Of a stretch of 64,000 nt of DNA, positions 16,801-30,600 are shown piece after piece. The notes beneath the pieces are model-generated. The model saw nothing but the letters and a program-made list of their open reading frames with translations, was not told where the DNA came from and ran no database searches. Numbering within the stretch: the first letter of the stretch is position 1; each line of letters starts with the position of its first letter. This DNA is from Prunus persica (taxonomy: Eukaryota; Streptophyta; Magnoliopsida; Rosales; Rosaceae), in assembly GCF_000346465.2 (NCBI RefSeq), contig NC_034016.1:16714063-16778062 (forward strand), written 5' to 3'. The position numbers and the translations under genes are program-made.

Positions 16801-19409
16801 GCTTAAAAATGACTGCTTTGAGTATGCAAACAATCCCATCTACCACATCATCATCAGAGGAATGGAGCTTCATAATGTAATAAAATATTAATGTTAGTAA
16901 AATGACAACAAAAACAGGGTCTTCCAATGGCAACAACAATATTATGGGTATTAAAGAATCAATCTTAGTTATCCTTATGAGTACTATACGAAGATTGGAT
17001 GCAAGAATTAATACCTGTGGTAAAAGAGCATGTGATATCCTTATCCCGTATTCTGATACTATGGTCTCAAATTTCTTGCGGTCAAAACGCCCCAATAGAA
17101 GGCATAAACAATTTAGGAAAAACTTTCTGGTCTCTGCACCACCATCCTTATTCTCAGGATGCCCTCCTGCATAAAGCTGCATAAGTTTTTCTTATCAGAA
17201 AGTTAACGATTGCATCAAGTAAAAGTGAATAAAAATTCACGTTAAAAGAGAGATGTTGACGCACCCAAAAAGTGGAAGAAATCATAGCCCAGCATGAGAA
17301 TTTAAAAATATACCGTAACAAACAACAGTTCTTATTATTTTGCAATTTAAAATAATTAAAAGTCAAGTTCATATAGTCGTGGATTATATTAATGAAGTTA
17401 GGTGTTTGTAATGCTGAGAAAATATAACCTGTATGCCTGCTAAGTATTGGTCCAATAATTCTTGGTAATGATGAGAAAATTTCTGATCTTCCAAGTGCAT
17501 TAGCTTGCCATAATGCTTCCAACAAGAAGACAGTAGCAATGCTCCACTCTTGATAACCTTCGAACCTGTCTTTCATGTTACAAACAAGGAAGCCATGACC
17601 CATAAAAAATTAGACACCATTAGAGGTGTGATATTTAATAAAAAAGAATGGGTAGAGGACCTGCCTCAACTTCAAAGTGGCGATAATGCCCTTTTATCTC
17701 CCGTAACCACTGAAGCACTTGCTCCAATCCTTTGGCATGTAAAGATCGGCTTTTCCTGCTCCACTGGAGTAGAGTAGGTGACAAAATGTAACAATGTTCA
17801 TGTTTGAAACAAGTTACATATAATACAGAAATAGTGAAACCAAGACTAATCATAAATATGTAAATATTGCTTCTAAAACTACAAGGAAATATTTGGTAAA
17901 AGAATATATGAGCTGCTGATAGAAAATCCTAGTTTTTACAATTTATACCTAATAGGGATGTGCATAATAATTATTCAACTAATTTTGAAAAATAGCAACA
18001 TCACCAAATTAAAAGTTTGAGATTTGAGGTGTTTGAATATATAAATGTAACAAAGTCACAAGAACTTACAGCAAGGAGTTTCTGCACCAGACAAATAAGT
18101 TCCTCTAAATGATCCCAGAGTATATATTCCATTTCCATATGTGAGGTTACTAAAGATTCAGAAACTGGTTTTGCTTTCTTATCTCCACTGTCAATGGCCA
18201 CTAAAGTAAGCTGTCGTTTTGGTGCATTTGAATCTGACAATTTGGGCTTGTTACTTGCAACCTTTGCTTTTTTTGTCAATGCTTCTGTGAGAGCTAAAAA
18301 ACAATCAGCAGCAGAGATAGCAAGCCGAGATGGCAGTTCATGTCCTTCCTGCAAAGTGCTACAAAAACAAGAGGCCGAAAATACGACCAAATAAAACCAA
18401 AAAATAAGCATTGCATTTATTTTGATTTGTCACATAATACATTAAATTTTTTTGCCTAATTTTGTTATACAAGACATTGAAACTATTTCAAACACAACAT
18501 GCATGATATTCAAAGCCTTATAAATCTGAATATGACAAGTAAGCCAAAACATAAGTCATATAACAAAAACCGTACAAGATGTGCACTCAATTTGCATCAG
18601 GTAATCAAATACCTTCCTTTTTCGACAATATGCGACAGGTAAGGAATACACGAAGAGAGCATCTTCAACAAATCACTGTACCTCTCCATTATTCCTGTCA
18701 TTTCAAGCGGTAAAACCTCAAATTCCTCTGTTAAAGATAATTAAAGCAACGGCTTTCAAACTAATTTCACTTTAAAAACTCCAAATTAGGCTTTCTTACC
18801 ATTCATGGGAAACTGGGTCATAGCAGTCTCGTGGTCCAAAAGAGCACGCACAAGGGTACACCAGCCAAGAGCAATAAAGCGATCATCTTTCGTCGAAATA
18901 ACTTTAGCCAAGTCCGTTGCAATAGCTCGGAAGAGAAAATCGTCTTGAAAAAGCCAGTTCAAAAGCACCATGGATTGGCCACCGTTCTTCGTGTCCTTGT
19001 ACCGCAATGACTGAATTTGGAAATAATAACAAAAAATTTAAAATTTTGAGAAAACCAAAAGCAATTGCATTGTGAACGATTGAAAAATGCGAAGAAAAAT
19101 GAAATTGGGTACATTTTCAAGCATGGGGATGAGAATTTCGTGGAGGGGTTCGTTCTTCTCAGCGGCGTCGTTTAGGTATGTGTGCAAAAACCGCAGGGAG
19201 TCATCGAGAGAAGCTGAAATGGAGATGTGACCGATTGAGTTGAGGGGGTGAGGGGAGAGTCGAGAAATGGCGTCGTTTAGCTTTCTGGGGCGAGCGGAGA
19301 GCAGAGCGGTCATTGCTCTACCAAGCGTCACTGACATCATTGCCTGTGAAGAGGATTCTGATGGCTCCGATAAGTCTGATTTCCATAGCAACTGTTGGGT
19401 TTGTTCCAT
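10784..19409 (-). CDS. Large ARM/HEAT-type helical-repeat protein, 23 exons
   Basis: Exons, in transcript order: 19113..19409, 18800..19010, 18613..18727, 18070..18358, 17661..17763, 17429..17569, 17015..17166, 16668..16867, 16415..16558, 16231..16319, 15566..15713, 15314..15360, 14590..14645, 14287..14450, 13887..14077, 13354..13411, 13195..13267, 12039..12140, 11822..11918, 11639..11734, 11317..11558, 11060..11200 and 10784..10963. All introns are GT-AG and the phase closes to a 3336-nt frame (1111 aa). The protein is leucine-rich and alpha-helical throughout, with HEAT-like stretches such as LLPLLIHLLDERDGTARAVV and DIANHLLERLEDEEIAIRKQ. There is no signal peptide or membrane segment. A Lys-rich linker lies in exon 4. 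It resembles a conserved single-copy plant ARM-repeat family of unknown function (I recall Arabidopsis At3g57570, unverified). No biochemical role can be assigned; such solenoids usually serve as protein-binding scaffolds. Confidence 0.85.
13783..13817. repeat. Compound (TC)n(CA)n microsatellite
   Basis: A TC run followed directly by a CA run, inside the intron 13412..13886 of the ARM-repeat gene. Confidence 0.95.
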
Positions 19410-20406
19410 TTAGATTGAGAATTTGAGAACGAAATTAGGTCTTGTAGCTTTAGCTATGGCGGAACTGTTCTAGAACCTCACTTGGGTGGGGGTTTAAGAG
19501 TGCCACCGAGAGTTCACAATTTACAACGGCCATGTTGAACCGCCAGTTTTGACCCGAGTACAAATTCGGATCCAATCTGATCCAATTCACGTTTTAATCC
19601 TGGTCAAAATTTGGATCCGATCGGGCAATTTGGATCCAAGCCCATTAGTTGATAATTCTTTAACAATTCATATAACATCCATCCCATTAGTTGTGTTAAA
19701 TCACATCTTCATTATTTTTGCTAGTAGGTGAAATTAAATCAGTCAGAGTAGTTCACGCAAACTATACTTTATTTTGGGTTTGAGGGTATTCCAAATCGAA
19801 TTATTTAAAGTGAAGTTTTCGCATGTAATCACGTAATGTTATTAATTCATACATAAGCGTAACATAATATAAATATATACAATACATACGTTGACTCATT
19901 GAACATAGTCACATATGAAGCGGAATCAAGAATTTTTTAATGGGTGGGCTAGCTAAAGTTATTAGCTTAAAATCTAAGGATCAAGTTTTGTTTGGGTACT
20001 GGCCAGTTTAACATTGGTATGCTGTAAAAATAATCGATGTCAGATTCGCTATGAGATTGTGAGATAAAGCAGTTTGGCTTTTGGTAAACTTTTTGTTAAA
20101 AATGTTGTTAGTACTGATTCATGGTTAATCAGAAAATGATTCCGATATAATCATTAAACTCAACGCATCATCGAAACTGATTCCTGTATAATCAGAAAAT
20201 AAAAGCACCTCATTATCTATTTTCCTTTATAGCTTTCTCTCACAATAATTTTTAACAATAAGTGATTTTCTCATAGTTTACCAAATGGGCTGGGCTTCCC
20301 TTTTTTTTAAAAAAAAAAAATATCACTTATCACCCCAAATAAGCAATGTCAAATGGACACTTACTGTTTCTATAGTTCTTCTAGAAATAGAAATATACAT
20401 TTGGAT
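19410..20406. other. Upstream region of the ARM-repeat gene
   Basis: About 1 kb that should contain the ARM gene promoter on the minus strand. No sharply defined element was recognised. Confidence 0.45.
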
Positions 20407-20680
20407 TGTAACATCCCACATCGACCAACGGAGAGGGGGTGATATGCCTTATATGTACATGCCCACCTTCATCTAGCACGAGGCCCTTTGGGAGCTCAAT
20501 GTCTTTGGAGTCATGGGAACTCCGAAGTTAAGCGAGTTCGGGCCGGAGCAATTCCAGGAGTGGTGACCCACTGGGAAGTTGCTTGTGAAATTCCAGAAAC
20601 AAAACCGTGAGGGCAGAGAGAGGGGTCCAAAGCTGACAATATTGTGCTACGACGAAATTGATTCCGGGACGTGGACATCG
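20407..20680 (+). mobile_element. Cassandra-type LTR carrying a 5S-rRNA-like segment
   Basis: The element opens with TGTAACATCCCACATCG, the Cassandra LTR start. It then carries a block (about 20505..20590) that follows the 3' half of plant 5S rRNA: GAACTCCGAAGTTAAGCG, the A-box region at 20524..20542 and a C-box-like GGTGACCCACTGGGAAG near 20562..20578. Further Cassandra-like text (CAGAAACAAAACCGTGAGGG, then GTGCTACGACG) follows. Cassandra elements are terminal-repeat retrotransposons in miniature whose LTRs hold 5S RNA promoter sequences. No primer-binding site or second LTR is seen nearby, so this is a solo or truncated LTR. Base changes in the C box suggest age. The exact 3' end is approximate. 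Confidence 0.88.
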
Positions 20681-20719
20681 AACTTCGCATTCAAACATTA
20701 GCTAAATAGGCGTAGGGTT

Positions 20720-20819
20720 TGCTAACCTTGCGTAGGTTTCGAGGTATTTTCAAAAGGTGGGCGCATCATTCAGACTGTGCATAGGTCTTAGAAGAACAAT
20801 TTTTGATAGAGCCACAGTT
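20720..20819 (-). pseudogene. Squalene epoxidase pseudogene, exon 6 remnant
   Basis: About 100 bp aligning to the 3' half of SQE exon 6 (compare 24440..24560), ending in a preserved donor. Relative to SQE-A it has lost bases after the IVVLRN region and carries an in-frame TGA where SQE-A encodes Cys. It lies immediately downstream of the Cassandra LTR and in the order expected for the 3' part of the pseudogene whose exons 1 and 2 are at 22.9-23.3 kb. Confidence 0.85.
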
Positions 20820-21166
20820 CACAAGTAGGTCAAGAAGTTTTTTTTTTTTTTTTTAATCCTCTCTATGTGATGCACACTATACATACCATGTGGGGCAATT
20901 TTAAACGGCCCTTTCATGTTACAACCACCAACATCCAAGTAAGTGACGTGGCATGCCAACTCACGCAAAGTGTATTTTAACTTTTTTTGTTTGTTTAGAA
21001 TTGTATTTTAACTCTTTTATTCAACTCTCTCTTCTCTCCCTGACGCCTTGTTCACCACGGCAAATCGTGTAAAGTTCCAGCGCAAAGAGAGTTGTGGGGA
21101 GGGTGAGCTCTGTCTATTTTCTTGATCAACTCATTGGAATTGTCCTCCTCAGTCGAGCATCTCAGG

Positions 21167-21276
21167 AGGTGTGCATGTTGTGTAGAGTTTCGATGTGGGA
21201 CTGTAGACATGTGCTGTGGGTGCTCTACGTGGCCAAATGATGTATCCCTAACTTTGCCATCGGCAGGCTTGGGTGT
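21167..21276. repeat. 110-bp direct repeat, left copy
   Basis: Matches 22764..22873 over 110 bp with only a few differences. The flanking sequences differ on both sides. It may be the overlap of two partial LTR-like termini of one element. Confidence 0.8.
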
Positions 21277-21613
21277 CGAAGGCTACCTTGCCCATGATCT
21301 CTTTTGTCCACGCGTCCTGCTCTTATTGGCCGTTGATTCTAGTATAAGCAAGAGTCCCTCAAGTCTCTAGTTGAGAGGTATTCTTAGTTGGGACTTGCTT
21401 TTTCCTTCGGTACGCGTGGATTGCCACAAGAAGTACTAATTCGGTTTGTTCGTAAGGTGCCGTTCGACGTATTTGTGGGAATAGAGGAGCCGGGGTTCTT
21501 TTGGGAGGCTTGGTTTTTCTGTATGAGGCACCGTCCAGGTATTCCAAGGGTCACCAATTTGTGTTTGTGCCGTTCGGTTAACATGTCATCCGAATTGGAT
21601 AAAGCCTAAGGAC

Positions 21614-22216
21614 TTACTCATCCATAGCTGAAGTTAGCCCGGCGGCAATTGCAACCAAACAAATCCCGGATGCTTCAACTAGCTGAATCTCTGCCATATG
21701 AACGTGAATTCGACGCTGGTCATTCCACCTCTGGTCAAGATTGACATCGAGAAAGTAATCCAACTCCGTTTTGCTCGTCACGATAACCCACACTGCTGAT
21801 TGGAGGCGGATAGAGATGTCGGCCTTCTCCTGTTTGGCTTCTTGGAGTGAGCGAGCAGCTGATTTTTTTGCAGCAAAGAAATCCACATAGGCTGTAAAAG
21901 TGGGATGGCTTGCCACAAAATCGATGGCCACCGGAAATTCAACGCACTTGAGGCCGGGGTGGAGGAGCTTTCTCTTCATGCGGCGATTCTCCTCTGGATT
22001 GTTAGTGTCGACCCAAAATTTGACAGGCCTCCACTCCATTCTTGCTTTCTTGAATTATATTGCTGCTTCCACTTCAATGTCTAGCGTGATGGTTAAACTG
22101 ACGTGGTTTCCCATATTCTGTGCACATTGTCGAACATCATGTGCTGCCTGGCACAGGCGAGGACGGAGATCGTTGATGCGATGATCGGCACGCATCAGTT
22201 CAGAGATTTTAGCCAT
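21614..22216 (-). pseudogene. Interrupted ORF inside a repeat block, unknown family
   Basis: From the ATG at 22216 the frame reads MAKISELMRADHRINDLRPR and onward for 53 codons to a TAA at 22057..22055. It then continues in the same frame for about 147 codons (MEWRPVKFWVDTNNPEENRR and onward) to a stop at 21614. A TATATATAG-like box and a CT-rich leader lie upstream on the minus strand (about 22200-22340), so it looks like a gene with one internal stop. No domain was recognised. It sits between the two 110-bp repeats and between pieces of a broken SQE gene, so it probably belongs to an inserted transposon or captured segment. Confidence 0.45.
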
Positions 22217-22344
22217 TCGTAGAGAGTGAGAGTAAGAGAGACAGAGCGAGAGACAGTGAGAGATTTTCGAATCAAAATCCCTAACAGGTTTTGCTAGTTT
22301 TGGGGGGAAGAATTGGGGTTTATTTCAATACTATATATAGGCTC

Positions 22345-22440
22345 TCCTTTTGTGTTAGCTGTGCCCAAACCTTTTAATAAGTGTCGTTTATGACCTTTGC
22401 GCTAGCTATGCCCAAACCTTTTAATAAGCGCCGTTAAATC
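22345..22440. repeat. Short tandem duplication
   Basis: The phrase GCCCAAACCTTTTAATAAG occurs twice about 47 bp apart with similar flanks, in the leader side of the interrupted ORF. Confidence 0.7.
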
Positions 22441-22763
22441 CCTCTTTTTATTTGTTTTTTGTTCTTTTCAATATTATTGAAAGTTTCTTAGTATTTATCA
22501 GTAATATATATTTTGTATTTGTTGATGCGAAACAATGGTTCGGCACTTTTGGGCTCAACTTAGTGATGTCTGGGCCTTCGGAGTGCTCTGGGCCTCGATA
22601 ATGTGCTCGATCTGCAAGACGAGGACATGTTCGGTAAGACCTAGGGCACCGGTGTGATACCGGCCGAAGATTCTCTGATGCTTAAGTAAGTACAAATTTA
22701 GTAAACAATCTAGACAGAGCGATGGCAAGTATTGGGACTCGTCCCCTTTTTATAGGTCTTGAG

Positions 22764-22873
22764 AGGTGTGCATGTTGTGTAGAGTTTCGATATGGGACTG
22801 TAGACATGTGATATGGGTGCTCCACGTGGCCAAATGATGTATCCCTAACCTTGCCATCGGCAGGCCTGGGTGT
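22764..22873. repeat. 110-bp direct repeat, right copy
   Basis: Partner of 21167..21276. It ends abruptly at 22873, where SQE exon 2 homology starts at 22874, so this is an insertion or deletion breakpoint within the SQE pseudogene. Confidence 0.8.
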
Positions 22874-22944
22874 TGTAGCAGCTCACGAACAATTCTATCT
22901 GGCTCAGTCAAGTCTGTTTCAATCACATGCACTTGGCGCCCATC
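22874..22944 (-). pseudogene. Squalene epoxidase pseudogene, exon 2 5' fragment
   Basis: Translates to DGRQVHVIETDLTEPDRIV and onward, matching SQE exon 2 of the three downstream copies, with the acceptor preserved. Conserved Arg residues of the RRVHVIERD stretch are replaced by Gln and Thr. The exon is truncated at 22874 by repeat DNA. Confidence 0.88.
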
Positions 22945-23202
22945 CTGCAGTATATAACCTGATGTTGTAAATGATCACCATTTTAAATGGACCTACTATC
23001 TAAACCGTTTCTACATCCTTAAATAATAATTAAAATGACGGGGAGTGATTGACTAGTACCAAATACTAATTTACAATATAGAGTTATCGATAAAAGTATC
23101 GACAAAATATTGACCAAGTACCAAATTCTATAGATTAATAAAATTTAACCATTATCTTAAGTATAGGTAGAGCCCTTATGTTATTGAGTGAGAGAACGTA
23201 AC

Positions 23203-23282
23203 CTTCTCAATAGTGTAAAAGAGTGCTGAACCAACAACCCCAGCACCAACAATGCTAATGTACGTTGTTGGTGCTGGGGTTG
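23203..23282 (-). pseudogene. Squalene epoxidase pseudogene, exon 1 fragment ending in a hairpin
   Basis: Encodes ISIVGAGVVGSALFYTIEK, the FAD-binding end of SQE exon 1, with the donor at 23202..23201 retained. Upstream on the minus strand the homology stops in an inverted copy of its own Gly-loop sequence: arms 23235..23252 and 23265..23282, 18 of 18 complementary, around a 12-base loop. The N-terminal anchor codons are gone. Confidence 0.85.
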
Positions 23283-23894
23283 CACCTATGTCTAGTTGCA
23301 GGTACCTTGCACTCACAAAGTTCTGCAAGGAGTTCACGTTTTGAGTCTTCATTGAAAACATGACCCCCCCCATCGTTGTATGACAACACCATTCTATAGA
23401 TGCTAGTAAACGTAACAATTAAAAAAGTAAAATAATGTGAAGGTGATGGTGATGGTGCAAAATGAGTAATGAAGATGATAGTGCCATAGTGTCACCCTCT
23501 GAATTTAATTTAATTGTTATTGTCTCTTCAAGACTTCAACAACACAGTACAAGTAAAACTAATATCGGTATATGTCTACACAGATGCATATATATAAATA
23601 TCTTTTACATTTTTCATTTTTTCCATGTCTGCTCCAATCATTGGATGATTTGGTCCATTTTTGCAGGTGTATGTGTACAAATCTTCAATGTCCCAACTTG
23701 GAGGGAGTCAGTCATTTATTTTGAATTGCAAGTCAACATCAAGAAGTGAAGAGAGCATAGGGTGCGAAGAATGATTTGTTCTTGGTACACTGTTTTCTTT
23801 TTTTCAAGCATGGATGACCAGCTGAAATTGTTACATGGAAGAATCTGCATTCCTAAAGCTGTGCTAAAATATATCTTTGTGTTAATCTTGTCAA
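23283..23894. other. Spacer between the SQE pseudogene and SQE-A
   Basis: Contains the upstream remains of the pseudogene and the 3' flank of SQE-A. No additional gene was recognised. Confidence 0.5.
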
Positions 23895-26743
<2,849 letters not shown>

Positions 26744-26854
26744 CTCCAAAGATTGGTGCAAAAAGGGTTAAAGAAGATTATGGTGGCACTCTCTGAATTT
26801 AAGTTTTTTCCAGGTGCAAGTGTTTGAGTTTGTGCTGAGACTAAACTTGGCGCC

Positions 26855-26863
26855 TTTATATAG
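26855..26863 (-). promoter_or_regulatory. TATA box of SQE-A
   Basis: Minus strand reads CTATATAAAGGCG about 112-120 bp before the SQE-A ATG. The same box in the same context (CTATATAAA, preceded by CACT or CTCT) occurs upstream of SQE-B and SQE-C. Confidence 0.7.
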
Positions 26864-26869
26864 AGTGAG

Positions 26870-27690
26870 CCAAAGTTCAAAAACTGTTTTTCGGCATAGT
26901 AAATTTTTGTGATAGAAACGTGGAAAAGTCATGCGCCCACCATTGTAAAGGGGTTGTTTACTAGGCCAAATTAGAAGAAGACAAAGTAAATCATTTGTAT
27001 CTGAATGCATAGGAAATTTAAGGACAATTTTCCATCATGTAGTGGCAAAATATGAATCTCAAATTGTCAATGTTTGGAGGTCTTGGATTTTTGGAGCTAA
27101 GCAGTACAAGATTTTATGTCCATGGTAAGTGAGTGAGTGAGTTCTCCAAGACAGACTTGATGTAGTCAAGAGAGGGGTTGGTAAGGTGTGAGATGGATGA
27201 TATTTTTAGTGCAAATTATTAATATTCCAGCCATGCAATGCAAGGTCAATATATATTTTTCCTGGGTTTTAAAAACCATGGGTGCCAAACAGGGGGTGAC
27301 AACTTGTAGTGTTAATTAAAAACAGAAAAAGGTAGGGAGGAAGAAAATAACTTCTCTGATTCTGTAAACAAAGTACAGCATATTATTATGACTTAGAATA
27401 ATATGTCAGAAAGGTGGCTGCTGGGTCAATATGCATTTGTTTAATTGAATAAATAATTTTTTATTTTCTTTGGATATGATGGAAATTACAGATCATGTAG
27501 TGTATTGAATGATATATTTTTAAGTACACTTTAAGAAAAATAAAAAATAAAAACTCAGGCATGAATTTCCACCTGAAATTTTTACAAGGGAGAATCTGTC
27601 TTCATACAAATTAGCTTATCTTAAAAGGTTGAAAAGCTGTGTTTCACCATTCTTGTTTTTTGTTTCTCTGGGTATGTTGTTTTCGTCATG
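26870..27690. other. Spacer between SQE-A promoter and SQE-B stop
   Basis: Upstream promoter region of SQE-A followed by the 3' flank of SQE-B. No gene or recognised repeat. Confidence 0.5.
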
Positions 27691-30600
27691 TCAAATGATA
27701 GGAGGACCTCTTAGATATGATTGCAGGGTGGCTACAGGGCAGAACATTTGTCTTACTCCTTCAGCGTTGATTATGGGGAAAATGATTCCTAATCCACCCT
27801 GCAAAATGGGAAAAACTAAGAGATATAAGGTTGTTCATTTAGCTATAAATTATGAAATTGACAGGCTTTACATGTGAGTAAAAAACATGATGTCTTGTGT
27901 TACAAGTTAACAACCCAAATGTTTCTATACTCTCTAACATAAGGCTCATAATATTGTGATGGGACCGATGGAGGACTCGAATGATTGTCATGTGGGTTGC
28001 GAAAAAATTTAGGAAAATATTAGGGTTTTGCAGCATTTTGTTTTTTCCAATAGAGATACTCACCAAGATCAATCTGGCTACACTCCCGATGCGGCTTGGT
28101 GAAGGAAATGGAAGTAAAGAGCGTCCAACAGCATAAAGACCCACAACAAAGACCTGGAAAATCAAGCTCAATGGACAAAGGTTTAGACCACAGAGAAGAG
28201 CAAGAGGTCCATTTGAAAAGGTGCGTCCAAGGCTCAAATAGTCGAAGCATGCTTGGCGCATTTCCTTCCTTGCTGGATGAAGGGATGCACATAACACCTT
28301 GTATGCGGCACCTGCCAATGTGTTTATGGGAAAAGCCACTTGCTGCAGCAAAACCAAGGATTATCTATGTAAAGTTACCACTAAAGTTGAGCACAAAATC
28401 AAGACCCATAGGCCTCATTAAGAACTGTCAAATAATTTCTCATTGAAACGATGTTAAGGATGTTCTGTGAAGACAAAATGCATGAAAATAGTATTAAATA
28501 GGCATAGGCTGCTTACCTTACGTTGGGTATAGAAGGACTCAAGCAATTTGCAAAGGGAGGGTGAATCATTGAGATTGTGCAGAAATCTTAGAAGATTCCT
28601 TACAACAACAATGTCTGATAGAGCCAGAGTCACGCCTCCTCCAGTTATAGGATGCTGCATGTTGACTGCATCCCCCATTAGAAGGGCACCTGGGGTGGGA
28701 TGAGGAGCAGCAGGCATGCTCCTATTGGGCATTGATTTTATATTTCCCTTCTCAGTGGCAGCCAAAAAAGCATTATTCAGCTCAGGAGGAACCTGAGAAT
28801 TATACAACCCGATTGATTAGTCCAAAGGGTTAGATGAGCACCTTGTGTAGCTGCCAAGTACACCCTATACATACATACCTGGGGTGCCACCTTTGTTTTC
28901 AAGTAGTAAGCCATTTCACCGCTAGAAACAGAAGGTACTTTCTGGCCTGGAATATCAACGAGACAGCAGATCTCAGTGCTGCTGATAGGATAAAACATTA
29001 TGAGTGAAGGATCCGCTAAAATTACATGTGCATGATTTGCATATGGAAGCTGACATTGCTCAAAAACCAAACCTACAGAACAAGAAGGAATATCAACCTG
29101 CAGAAATAACCACCATGGTTGATTTGATATGTGAAAATTCAAACATACATATATATGTCAATCTATTTATGTTTTCTTTTTATTTAACAATATTGACATG
29201 AAATTTTCACCTCAGGATTGCAGAGAGAGCGTCGCAAGTTTGAACAGCACCTGTCACATACAATTCTGAGGGGGGCATGTGCAGTGATCCCCTGATGACT
29301 ACCTTTGCATTTATACTGCACTTCTTTGATATTACCATTGTCTTCAAGCAGAGATGTCACTGTTCCTTGTTCCAACCTTACACTAATGACAAAACATTGA
29401 AGGAAGACATGAATTTCAAGTGTGCAAATCTTATCTTGTAATATTGAACTATCTTTGTATAGTAGAAACTAGAAACATTCAGAAATCAAATCATAACATT
29501 ATTTGAAAAATTAAGGACACGTGTAGAGAGAGTCCAAGTTTAGAGATGTCACTCTTCCTTGTTCCAACCTTATACTGATGTCAAAACATTGAAGGAAGAC
29601 ATGAATTTCAAGTATGCAAATCTTATCTTGTAATATTGAACTATCTTTGTATAGTAGAAACTAGAAACATTCAGAAATCAAATCATAACATTAATTGAAA
29701 AATTAAGGACCCGTGTAGAGAGAGTCCAAGTTTAGAGATGTCACTGTTCCTTGTTCCAACCTTACACTGATGTCAAAACATTGAAGGAAGACATGAATTT
29801 CAAGTATGCAAATCTTATCTTGTAATATTGAACTATCTTTGTATAGTAGAAACTAGAAACATTCAGAAATCAAATCATAACATTAATTGAAAAATTAAGG
29901 ACCCGTGCAGAGAGCGTCCAAGTTTAGAGATGTCACTGTTCCTTGTTCCAACCGTACACTGATGTCAAAACATTGAAGGAAGACATGAATTTCAAGTATG
30001 CAAATCTTATCTTGTAATATTGAACTATCTTTGTATAGTAGAAACTAGAAACATTCAGAAATCAAATCATCACATTAATTGAAAAATTAAAGACCCGTGT
30101 AGAGAGAAAGTCCAACTTTTCAAGTTGGCTACCAGTTTGAAGATATATGAGTAATGCAACATGTACCATATTTATAATGACACTAAACAGTCGGGACTCA
30201 CATGGGCCTCATCTATGTAATTCGAATCCTTCTATATGAGGTATGTGTTCAGCAATATGGTACACAATGCCAGGCTAGTGATTATTGTGCATATCTTATA
30301 AAGTAGTGTTTTCTTCAATTTCTAGGCTACAATATCAAAGCAGAATAATTTGGGAGTGTTTGAAGGGAAGAATACTTGGGGAGAGATGAAGCTTTTTTGC
30401 GCATTCTTTGAATGAAACGCCCATGGTGAAAGCCCATCCCAACCACATCTGGATGGAAGTTTTCCAAAGGATATGGCAACTTGGTTTTTTTCCCATCATT
30501 GTAAACAGCAAATCCAAAGACTCGCTGAGCATCAATCTCCTTGACACAATCTAATTCAGTCACATACACATATTAGCGATCAGCATAGACATCGAGCAAA

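Noticed and set aside
20505..20590. 5S rRNA gene
   Set aside because: Only the 3' half of 5S is matched and it is embedded in Cassandra LTR text. It is a transposon-borne copy, not a ribosomal gene.
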